Positions 17,552-24,353 of a DNA stretch of 64,000 bases are shown here, piece by piece. The DNA is from Pseudoalteromonas holothuriae (GTDB taxonomy: Bacteria > Pseudomonadota > Gammaproteobacteria > Enterobacterales > Alteromonadaceae), in NCBI RefSeq assembly GCF_945859825.1, contig NZ_CAMAPC010000004.1:273770-337769 (forward strand). The letters run 5' to 3'. Below the pieces are notes generated by a model that saw only the letters and a list, made by a program, of their open reading frames with translations, ran no database searches and was not told the DNA's origin. Position numbers and translations under genes: made by a program. Position 1 is the stretch's first letter. Each line of letters opens with the position of its first letter.

Positions 17552-18487
17552 CTATTTGCCACGACTCACACCACGGGATGTGCGGCTGCTGCTATTTCGC
17601 ACACTGCCTGCACTGCGCTTACTATACGAGCTACTTTTTGCATAACTGCTTCGGGTGCTAGTGGGGGTATAACTACTTCGACTTAAACCTGATGCACCAC
17701 TGCGCTTTTTAGCATATGGACTAGTAAATTGTTTACCCTGACGTTGATAGGACTGCCGAGTACGCGTTTCCAACGCGGTTTGTGTTTTAATTTGTTTTGG
17801 GCTTGAATAGCGGTAGCGACCATAATCATTATAATAACTATATTTACGACGCTTACTCCAGCGACCATATTCAACCGCATCAAATACATCACCTAATATT
17901 CGGTACATGCCGTACCATTGCCAAAAGCTAATACCACTGCTATTAGTTTGCCATTGACCATAGTTAGGGTTTCCAACTAATTGATTACCCTCTCCCTCTC
18001 CTTCAGCATTTTTGCTAATTGCACCAACTCTTGCTAACGTGCCATTTGACATATCAGCAAGCATATTGATTGGATCTGTTAAAGCATCACCAAACAAACT
18101 TGGCTTCATCGCATCACGTAACACATCTAAAAGTTGCAAAGTTTGTACGTTAGGAGGTGTAGACGGTAAACTTTTTATTTCCTCAAGGCGTTGAGCTAAT
18201 CCTTGAAAAAGCGGACCTTTACTGGTTGCATCTTGCCCGATGAGCGCACTTATTTGAGCTAAATCCGGGCGCTGACTTTGTAATACCCTACTGTACTCTT
18301 TTAATAAGTTGGCATTACGAATTTGCCCTAGAGCAAGTGCATTTTTTAGTTCGTTGAGTTCTTGTTCTGCATTTTGAGTTGCTTGTGTAATAGATTGCTG
18401 CAGCTGCTCTTCTTTTGATGAGCAACCACTTAAAAAGCAAAACACACTGAACAAACAGATAAGTTCCCATGCTTTTATTTTCGACAT
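17552..18487 (-). CDS. Lipoprotein with Ser/Arg/Tyr-rich tail
   Basis: 311 residues. A signal peptide ends in the lipobox LSGC (Cys22), then comes a coiled-coil helix region (about 25-130), a GISFWQWYGMYRILGDVFD segment, and a low-complexity C-terminal 100 residues of Ser, Arg, Tyr, Thr and Lys. E. coli yjfM (DUF1190), in the equivalent operon, is also a lipoprotein-like protein with a GSFW stretch and Ser-rich tail, so this may be its functional counterpart; I cannot show homology. First gene of the lipoprotein-DUF350-spermidine-synthase-like operon. The Ser after Cys22 predicts outer-membrane sorting by the +2 rule. Confidence 0.75.
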   Translation of the reverse strand: MSKIKAWELICLFSVFCFLSGCSSKEEQLQQSITQATQNAEQELNELKNALALGQIRNANLLKEYSRVLQSQRPDLAQISALIGQDATSKGPLFQGLAQRLEEIKSLPSTPPNVQTLQLLDVLRDAMKPSLFGDALTDPINMLADMSNGTLARVGAISKNAEGEGEGNQLVGNPNYGQWQTNSSGISFWQWYGMYRILGDVFDAVEYGRWSKRRKYSYYNDYGRYRYSSPKQIKTQTALETRTRQSYQRQGKQFTSPYAKKRSGASGLSRSSYTPTSTRSSYAKSSSYSKRSAGSVRNSSSRTSRGVSRGK

Positions 18488-18834
18488 TCATGTCACCGTT
18501 TGATTAACTAACTTGGTTAATAGAATTCCAACTATCAGTGTCACATAGGTTACCGTCGATGCCAAGCGGGAAATTGCAACACAATGAGTACAAAAAGCAC
18601 CATTGAATGCTATTGATTGTGCTCAAGTTCAGTTATATCTACTATTAACGCATGGATCGTTCTAGCGAGCTAAATAGCTTATTAACTGCATTAAAAGTTA
18701 CCTATGCAGAATAACGGCATACCAAGTTTTGGTCTGGTTACTAACACATTTATCTGTCGTAATATCTGACCATTTGTTTAATGCAATTGGCATTAAACAC
18801 CAAGTACGTGAATTGATTAATTAGGTGAGATATA
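18488..18834. other. Intergenic stretch with a 21-bp palindrome
   Basis: About 350 bases without a gene. TTTAATGC-AATTG-GCATTAAA (18777-18797) is a perfect 8+5+8 palindrome. The promoter of the leftward lipoprotein operon must lie near 18490-18560. Confidence 0.45.
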
Positions 18835-18868
18835 AACAATAAAACGACCGGAATGTCGCTTTATTGTT
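18835..18868 (-). terminator. Terminator after the DUF2489 gene
   Basis: AACAATAAA-CGAC and GTCG-TTTATTGTT pair into a long stem just past the leftward stop at 18883; the outer A/T pairs supply a T-rich 3' end. Confidence 0.7.
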
Positions 18869-18882
18869 TATTTTGCTATTAC

Positions 18883-19398
18883 TTATTGAAAAACCACATT
18901 TGCACTGTCAGGTAATGGCTGAAATACTTTTACTAACTTTTCGCAATCGCTAAGTATATCTTCCTCTAAGCGTTGCTCTGCACGCCAGCGCTCACTGTCC
19001 ATTTTAAACACTTCTTTTTTTGAATATTTTTTACGGGCATCGTGAGTTGGCATATCTTTGACTACTTCATACATTTGATGTACGCCGGGATATGCCGCTT
19101 GCAACTCAACCTCTTCAGCAAAGCTATATTGCGAGATTAATACCCACACACGTAAGCACCCTTCTGAGTATTCACATTGCTTTTCTTTCATCGCTCTTGC
19201 TAACAAGTTAATACTATCTGCAAGCTTTGCATTTCTTTTCTGACGGGCTTGTACGAGCTTTTCACTTCGTTCACTTTGGTGCTTTTCAAGTCTCGCCTTC
19301 TGTTCCTTTAATTGCCATAAAAGCTTACCTGCATAAAACGATAACCCAGCAATAATCAAAGCACCGACAACCATCGCAACCACCAACCAAACTGACAT
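18883..19398 (-). CDS. DUF2489 membrane-anchored protein
   Basis: 171 residues. One N-terminal transmembrane helix (about 4-26) is followed by a charged coiled coil (30-75) and a compact domain with CEYSEGCLRVWVLISQY. This matches the DUF2489 family, always found beside yihI in Alteromonadales and Vibrionales. Function unknown. Its start overlaps the yihI stop by one base, so it is the last gene of the methyltransferase-yihI-DUF2489 operon. Confidence 0.82.
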   Translation of the reverse strand: MSVWLVVAMVVGALIIAGLSFYAGKLLWQLKEQKARLEKHQSERSEKLVQARQKRNAKLADSINLLARAMKEKQCEYSEGCLRVWVLISQYSFAEEVELQAAYPGVHQMYEVVKDMPTHDARKKYSKKEVFKMDSERWRAEQRLEEDILSDCEKLVKVFQPLPDSANVVFQ

Positions 19399-19985
19399 TA
19401 TTTGACCTCGTCGTCTTCTTCAGATAACCATTCATTTGCCAAGTCATTACTCATAAAATTGGCAAGTGGATCATCTTCTATTATATCTTGCTCTTCAAAT
19501 TCATCATCTAGACCTAATAACTCACACAACGCTTGATGACGAGCAACAGAACGATTGAAATATTTAGCATCTTTTCCAGTTAACAATTCGCCTCTTTCAT
19601 GACGCTCAAGTAAAGCCATTAAGCGCTCATCATTTTCAAGCTGCTCGAGCTCTTGCTCAGGCGTAAGTTGCGGCTGCACCTTTTTAAGTTCAACTTGTGG
19701 TTTCAAATGACGCTGCATGACCGGCTCTTGGTGCTGCTTTTGCGCTTGCGATTGCACCTGTAATGGTACAGGCTTTTTGCTACCAACTCGCTGGTCTTTA
19801 GACTGCTCATTACCGTTCACCTCTTGAGCCACTTTTGCTTCTTGCGCATTACGCGAGCCAGGTTTTGCTCCTTTTGAATTCTTGCTGCGCTGCTCTTTTA
19901 CTGCTCTTAATTCACGTAACTTATCTTTGCTTAATCTTGGAGTACCATTACTGGCAACTTTACGGGTTTTCTTCTTTCTAGTCAT
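19398..19985 (-). CDS. yihI: Der GTPase-activating protein YihI
   Basis: 195 residues, starting with a very basic tail (MTRKKKTRKVASNGTPRLSK), a low-complexity Gln/Lys middle and a conserved acidic C-terminal part (LTPEQELEQLENDERLMALLERHERGE, NRSVARHQALCELLGL, then acidic to the end). In E. coli YihI stimulates GTP hydrolysis by Der (EngA) and so modulates 50S ribosome assembly. The distance to the CsrC-type RNA and engB matches the E. coli yihA-csrC-yihI region. Overlaps the upstream methyltransferase gene by 4 bases. Confidence 0.92.
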   Translation of the reverse strand: MTRKKKTRKVASNGTPRLSKDKLRELRAVKEQRSKNSKGAKPGSRNAQEAKVAQEVNGNEQSKDQRVGSKKPVPLQVQSQAQKQHQEPVMQRHLKPQVELKKVQPQLTPEQELEQLENDERLMALLERHERGELLTGKDAKYFNRSVARHQALCELLGLDDEFEEQDIIEDDPLANFMSNDLANEWLSEEDDEVK

Positions 19986-20659
19986 AATGCTTCTTCACTC
20001 GGTGCAGTTGGCACCTTAGGTTTTGTTAAGATAATGACATCGTTACCAATAAACTCAGCTTCGCTGCCATAAATTTGTGCCACGTAGGCAAATGTTTTGC
20101 GGCTAAAAAACGCAATGTGTGTTAAATCATTTTTATAATGCCAAGTACTAAATCGCGCTTTGTCGATAATAAGCTTGGTCATGAACACTAAAGGCGCATC
20201 AGGTTTTAACAAACTAAATAGTTGCGTTAACACCATGGCTGGCCGAGCAATATGTTCTATTACTTCTGTACAGGTAATAAAATCATACTGCCCTGCTAAC
20301 ACCTTTTGGTCATTAGCATAGTATAGGTCATATAGTGCCACCTGATGCCCAGCTTCTGTGAGCATCAGAGCCAATAAAGGACCCGGGCCACAACCAAAAT
20401 CTAAACCAGCACTACGTTTTTCAAGACGAGCCAATAATGGTTCACTAACCCGAGATAAAAAACGACGATACCCCAAATCTGTTAGATCATTTTCATGACT
20501 GTCATATATTGCTTTTTCTTGTTGTGCAGTTAATCGGTCACAGATGTCTACGAACACAAGCTCACATCGCTTGCATTGCCAGTAACGTCTAAATTTATCT
20601 TGATGGTAGGGAGTGATGTCCTCACTCGCACACAAACCACACGATGAGTTCGATTGCAC
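19982..20659 (-). CDS. Class I SAM-dependent methyltransferase
   Basis: 225 residues. The N-terminal Cys pairs (CGLCASEDITPYHQ, WQCKRCELVF) look like a small zinc knuckle, followed by a Rossmann methyltransferase domain with SAM motif I GLDFGCGPGPLLALM (about 86-100) and ITCTEVIEHI as motif IV. This is the 'zinc ribbon plus Methyltransf' type often acting on small molecules or sugars; substrate unknown. The start is a GTG at 20657-20659 with only a weak ribosome site. First gene of the yihI operon. Confidence 0.85.
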   Translation of the reverse strand: MQSNSSCGLCASEDITPYHQDKFRRYWQCKRCELVFVDICDRLTAQQEKAIYDSHENDLTDLGYRRFLSRVSEPLLARLEKRSAGLDFGCGPGPLLALMLTEAGHQVALYDLYYANDQKVLAGQYDFITCTEVIEHIARPAMVLTQLFSLLKPDAPLVFMTKLIIDKARFSTWHYKNDLTHIAFFSRKTFAYVAQIYGSEAEFIGNDVIILTKPKVPTAPSEEAL

Positions 20660-20721
20660 AATAAACTTAAAGAAAAATGAGTTAAGGGGGTATTGTAGCA
20701 GGTCTACTAGTAGGCATAAAT

Positions 20722-21045
20722 AAAAAGACGGTAGAGATTGCTCCCTACCGTCTACTAATCTGAGCGTCTCAAACTGGACACTTCTCCCTTCGACTTTTAA
20801 GTCATTATTATTTTTATTATGCTGTCATCCATTTTGTTTTTATTATAACTTCCATGAGCCTTTCCATATTGTTTTTATTATAAAACTTCCATGAGGCTTT
20901 TATTATTTTCGGTCAATCCTGACACTTTATTGTTATTTCCATAATAGTAAGTACCAAAATTAGTACTAAGCTTATCACCTACGCTTCCATCGCGAAATGT
21001 CCATTTTGTTATGTTGTCTTGGCGACACCAGTTAATCTACGCCTT
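20722..21045 (-). ncRNA. csrC: CsrB/CsrC-family regulatory RNA (CsrA sponge)
   Basis: On the minus strand this stretch carries about ten GGA motifs in roughly 290 bases, many in the loop of a small stem: AAATGGACATTT, CGCGATGGAAGCG, TTATGGAAATAA, GTCAGGATTGAC, three ATGGAA copies, ATGGATGA, AGGGAGAA and TAGGGAGC. The last lies in the loop of a terminator (GACGGTAG...CTACCGTC then five T, 20722-20752). Repeated GGA-in-loop motifs plus a terminator define the CsrB/RsmB family, which sequesters the translational regulator CsrA. The place between engB (yihA) and yihI is that of E. coli csrC. The 3' end is firm; the 5' end near 21045 is a guess from a weak promoter (GTGAAA, 18 bp, TAACTA). Confidence 0.87.
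20829..20900 (-). repeat. Tandem imperfect repeat inside the CsrC-type RNA
   Basis: Two adjacent units (20829-20863 and 20864-20900) share CCATNTTGTTTTTATTATA and ACTTCCATGAG on the plus strand, differing by a 2-base insertion and few substitutions. Each unit adds CsrA-type ATGGA motifs to the RNA, so the repeat has expanded binding sites. Confidence 0.75.
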
Positions 21046-21150
21046 AATGAAATAGTTACAACTGGTTAATAGTAATTTTCACTTAAATTCTTTAATGAAA
21101 ACAATGTAAATACACTTATTACAATTACTTACAATTCCAAAAAAAACAAA

Positions 21151-21168
21151 AATAAGAAAAGTCTTACA
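21151..21168 (-). promoter_or_regulatory. GacA/UvrY-type upstream box for the CsrC-type RNA
   Basis: On the minus strand TGTAAG-N6-CTTATT matches the GacA box TGTAAG-N6-CTTACA in 10 of 12 positions. It lies about 110 bp upstream of the estimated RNA start, and extra TGTAAG half-sites occur at 21128-21134 and 21187-21192. BarA/UvrY (GacS/GacA) control is expected for this RNA family. Confidence 0.65.
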
Positions 21169-21229
21169 AATTACTATGGCAAATGTCTTACAAAAATAAA
21201 GGGGGATCTCGTAACAAACCGCTAGGATC

Positions 21230-21256
21230 AAAAAAGGCAGCTTGCGCTGCCTTTTT
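21230..21256 (-). terminator. Terminator after cytochrome c4
   Basis: AAAAAGGCAGC-TTGC-GCTGCCTTTTT; strong stem with T-runs on either strand, about 50 bases past the leftward stop. Confidence 0.92.
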
Positions 21257-21305
21257 GCTCAATGTGATGAGTTTATAGTCTACTGAACAAACTGCCTATC
21301 CGACT

Positions 21306-21938
21306 TTAGTGTAAGCCACCGATATATTTTGACAGTACTTCAATATCTTTATCTGTGAGCTTTTTCGCAATATCCTGCATCATACCGTTTAAGTCATTTG
21401 CACGTGTACCATCGCGAAACTTTTCAAGCTGAGACTTGATATATTCAGGGTGCTGAAACGAAATCTTTGGAAATTGAGCTAATGATGTACCATTGCCACG
21501 AGGTCCGTGACATGCTGCACAAGATGGAATACCACGCTCAGCGTCTCCAGCTCTAAATAATTTCTGCCCCACTTCAACAACATCTTCAGGAGTTGTACCT
21601 GCACTCATGTTCAATGTAGAGAAGTAAGCCGCTACGTCTTTCATATCCTGATCAGATAATGGCATTGCCATCGCACTCATCACTGGATCCATACGACCTT
21701 CACTACCACCTGAAGTCATACCAAGTTTAAACTCTTTTAATTGCTTATAAATGTAATCAGCATGCTGACCTGCAATTTTAGGATATATCGTTACAGGTGC
21801 GTTGCCATCCGGGCCGTGACATGCTGCACAAGTTGCAGACTTTACTTTACCCGCTTCTGCGTCGCCATCAAATGCTGTTGCGTTGCTTGCTGACAACGTA
21901 CCAAGCAACACTGTTAAAGTTAATGCTATTTTTTTCAT
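21306..21938 (-). CDS. Cytochrome c4 (periplasmic di-haem)
   Basis: 210 residues. A signal peptide (1-22, ending SNATA) precedes two c-type domains, each with a haem motif CAACHGP: C37-x-x-C40-H41 and a second near residue 140, with axial Met candidates (DPVMSAMAMPLSD, GMMQDIAKKL). Periplasmic electron carrier to terminal oxidases, typically cbb3. Cytochrome c4 next to engB is a conserved pairing in gammaproteobacteria. Divergent from engB; well supported. Confidence 0.95.
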   Translation of the reverse strand: MKKIALTLTVLLGTLSASNATAFDGDAEAGKVKSATCAACHGPDGNAPVTIYPKIAGQHADYIYKQLKEFKLGMTSGGSEGRMDPVMSAMAMPLSDQDMKDVAAYFSTLNMSAGTTPEDVVEVGQKLFRAGDAERGIPSCAACHGPRGNGTSLAQFPKISFQHPEYIKSQLEKFRDGTRANDLNGMMQDIAKKLTDKDIEVLSKYIGGLH

Positions 21939-22249
21939 GGTAAATTCTCTGTTTCGACCCTGTAATATTTATCTCAAGACACTGCATCATAAATTTTTAG
22001 CGTAACTTGAGTTGACGATCTGTATCTTTACGTTGCAATTTTTACATTCTACACGATATTAAATTTTCTGGCACGTTTTCTGCCCATATTAGGCTTATAA
22101 ATTATGGGGTTTTGACATAGATTAAGTGCTAGTACCCATAAAAATCAATTTTTCAAGCGCTAAGATAAAGCAATGCTTGCTTTTGCAATGCCATGAAGTG
22201 TTATAAACTACGCTTGTTTTAACCATTTGTCTTATTGTTAGGAGAGCCA
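21939..22249. other. cytochrome c4 - engB divergent intergenic region
   Basis: About 310 AT-rich bases containing the promoters of both divergent genes. No frame or repeat stands out. Confidence 0.4.
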
Positions 22250-22897
22250 GTGCTCAAATCTCGTATTAAATACCATACTGCAAGCTTTATCACCAGTGCC
22301 CCAGATATTTCTAAATTACCTACTGATGAAGGTATAGAGGTTGCTTTTGCTGGTCGTTCTAATGCTGGTAAATCGAGTGCCTTAAACACCCTAACAGATC
22401 AAAAACTAGCTCGTACCAGTAAAACACCTGGCCGCACACAATTAATCAATACCTTTGAACTCGACGAAGAAAAAAGATTAATCGACCTTCCCGGCTATGG
22501 TTTTGCCAAAGTTCCTATCGAAATGAAAAAGAAATGGCAACGCTCACTGGGCGAATATCTACAAAAAAGAAAAAGCCTTAAAGGTCTAGTCGTATTAATG
22601 GATATCCGCCACCCTCTTAAAGACCTTGATATGGATTTAATTAATTGGGCTGTGGATAGTGAAATTCCAATATTGGCACTGTTGACTAAGGCAGATAAGC
22701 TAAAACAAGGTAAGCGCAAAGCAGAAGTACTTCAAGTACGCAAAGCACTGGCGGAGCTAAATGCAGATATTACAGTACATGCATTTTCATCATTGAAAGG
22801 CATTGGTTTAAATGAGTTGGCTTGGAAACTCGATGATTGGTATTTAGGTCCATTTATTAAACCAGACACACTTGAAAATGACAATGTTGACCAGTAA
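22250..22897 (+). CDS. engB: Ribosome biogenesis GTPase EngB (YihA/YsxC)
   Basis: Essential-type small GTPase for 50S assembly. The P-loop GRSNAGKS is at 35-42, followed by the switch [11 protein letters not shown]3 DLPGYG, G4 TKAD and G5 SSLK, all as in E. coli YihA with near-identical spacing. I chose the GTG at 22250 because TAGGAG lies 5 bases upstream and the N-terminus then matches the family (215 residues). A TTG at 22235 would put this ribosome site inside the gene. Confidence 0.97.
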   Translation: MLKSRIKYHTASFITSAPDISKLPTDEGIEVAFAGRSNAGKSSALNTLTDQKLARTSKTPGRTQLINTFELDEEKRLIDLPGYGFAKVPIEMKKKWQRSLGEYLQKRKSLKGLVVLMDIRHPLKDLDMDLINWAVDSEIPILALLTKADKLKQGKRKAEVLQVRKALAELNADITVHAFSSLKGIGLNELAWKLDDWYLGPFIKPDTLENDNVDQ

Positions 22898-22912
22898 CAA
22901 GACGCGTTATAG

Positions 22913-23446
22913 CTAAGTTAAATAAAACTTCATACCTGCTGAGCAAATATAGACCCCTTGTTCGTCTTGCTCAGCAAGCTCTTCTACCCATTGATAATAA
23001 ACATTCCTTGATATACGTGCTTGTAAGCCATTTCCTAAACTCAGATAAGGTAACTCCACATCGTGAAAGCGCCTTAACTTCAATGGAAACTGTTTGTATA
23101 TGGGCCAATTCCTGCCTAAATTATCGACCGCAACTAAAACCTTTTCACCTGCTACAAATTGGCTGTACCAACTGTCAATTAAGAATGCAACGTCTATCAC
23201 ACGCATTTCACAACGCTCAATCGGTGTAGTCAACCAATGCCGATTTTGCTCACAACTAAGCACACTAGCAAATAACTTCAATAACCCAAGCCGCTTTATT
23301 TGCCCGCCTTGGTGAAACCAACGCCCTTGCTCATCAATATACATATCAATCATACCGCAAGCTTGCCCCGTCCATTTTTCAGTCGGGGCATGTGGTGTGA
23401 CAAGCTCAGTGGCTAACTGAGCTATCGAGTCAGTTAACTTGCTCAT
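22913..23446 (-). CDS. DUF1285 family protein
   Basis: 177 residues, mostly beta: GMIDMYIDEQGRWFHQGGQIKR near 30-52 and RNWPIYKQFPLKLRRF near 113-128 are typical of DUF1285 proteins, which are small cytoplasmic proteins of unknown function (structures show tandem PH-like folds). Overlaps the upstream yceI-family gene by 17 bases, so the two are co-transcribed leftward and converge on engB. Confidence 0.85.
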   Translation of the reverse strand: MSKLTDSIAQLATELVTPHAPTEKWTGQACGMIDMYIDEQGRWFHQGGQIKRLGLLKLFASVLSCEQNRHWLTTPIERCEMRVIDVAFLIDSWYSQFVAGEKVLVAVDNLGRNWPIYKQFPLKLRRFHDVELPYLSLGNGLQARISRNVYYQWVEELAEQDEQGVYICSAGMKFYLT

Positions 23447-24002
23447 TAAATACCAAACTAAATGTCACAGGTACTGTCGTAGCTATACTATCTAACCCAG
23501 CAACTTTTCTCAGTGACTCAATCCCAGCAACAAGATTAAAATCACTCGCGCGAACCAATACAACACGTAACGGCGTTACTTGTAATTGCTGGCTTTTTTT
23601 ATTAACAACCAAGTCAACTTTAAGTATTTGCTCATGGCCATGCAGCGACAATTTAACCGGTACAGATTTAATGACTTGAGTACCATTAGTTAGTTTATTT
23701 AAGTACGATGAAAGGTCTGCTTTAACTATTGCCTTCGGAAAATTTGCAACATTAAACAAGAGCGCTTGCATACGTTGATTTCGGATAGGGATCAACGTTT
23801 CGATACTTTTTAAATCAATCGAAAAACTAAGCTGACCATCATCAGAAAGTGTGCCATTTAATTGAGTAAAGTGATGATTTTCAGCAATGCTATTTTGTTT
23901 GATAGAGGTGATACTTAGGTCACTTTGGCTGTTATCCAATTGCCAATCAGCAAAAGCCGAAGAAGAGAGTAAACTAGCGCAAAGTAAAAAGGGTTTAAGC
24001 AT
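23430..24002 (-). CDS. YceI-family periplasmic protein
   Basis: 190 residues with a cleaved signal peptide (MLKPFLLCASLLSSSAFA) and a lipocalin-like barrel: WQLDNSQSDLSITSIKQNS, FSIDLKSIETLIPIRNQRM and PVKLSLHGHEQILKVDL match the YceI isoprenoid-binding pattern. Start set at Met 24000-24002 with AAAGGA upstream; a longer frame adds ten residues before the signal peptide. Ligand unknown. First gene of a two-gene operon with DUF1285. Confidence 0.88.
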   Translation of the reverse strand: MLKPFLLCASLLSSSAFADWQLDNSQSDLSITSIKQNSIAENHHFTQLNGTLSDDGQLSFSIDLKSIETLIPIRNQRMQALLFNVANFPKAIVKADLSSYLNKLTNGTQVIKSVPVKLSLHGHEQILKVDLVVNKKSQQLQVTPLRVVLVRASDFNLVAGIESLRKVAGLDSIATTVPVTFSLVFNEQVN

Positions 24003-24072
24003 GACAGAATCCTTTGAAATAGTGAGACTCACATATTAACACGCATTTTTTACACAAACATAGGAATGAGAG

Positions 24073-24195
24073 AAAAACACGGCCCACTAAAAATGCGGGC
24101 CGTTATAGCAATCTGGGGAGAAGCTATCAATACGTTGTATCCTCTTACGAGAGATACATCATCAACAGGATGTCCTACAGGATGAGGACGCGCGC
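24073..24195 (-). ncRNA. Putative structured small RNA downstream of polA
   Basis: Read leftward: a GC-rich start after TTAAAGTGCGCGCG; a hairpin GTCCT-CATCCTGT-AGGAC (24172-24189); the word CATCCTGT repeated 12 bases later; a hairpin GTATCTCT-CGTA-AGAGGATAC (24137-24157); and a strong terminator CGGCCCGC-ATTTTTA-GTGGGCCG with five T (24073-24102). The slot next to polA recalls spf (Spot 42) in enterobacteria, but the Spot 42 5' sequence is absent, so I leave it unnamed. A 72-codon frame (24050-24268) with AGGGG before its ATG runs through it, so a small protein is the alternative. Confidence 0.45.
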
Positions 24196-24306
24196 ACTTT
24201 AACAAAACCCTAGATAGAAATAAACACCACAAAGCAAAAATTAGGCCAATTTGATGTTTTTTAAACATCTCATTGCCCCTATTTACATTTCATTTCCTCA
24301 TAGCCC

Positions 24307-24332
24307 ATAAAAAAGGGCTCTGCACGCCCTTT
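24307..24332 (-). terminator. Terminator after polA
   Basis: AAAGGGC-TCTGCAC-GCCCTTT with TTTTTT on the minus strand, about 22 bases after the polA stop. Confidence 0.88.
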
Positions 24333-24353
24333 AATAAATATATTAATTTCTTA

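Noticed and set aside
20660-21305. A protein gene in the long gap before cytochrome c4
   Set aside because: No open frame of note; the GGA motifs and terminator explain the stretch as CsrC-type RNA.
24073-24195. Spot 42 (spf) identity
   Set aside because: Position downstream of polA fits, but the conserved Spot 42 5' end and first hairpin are not present.
24050-24268. 72-codon frame through the putative small RNA
   Set aside because: A ribosome-like AGGGG precedes it, but the frame runs through the hairpins and the terminator and ends beyond it; not called as a gene, kept as an alternative.
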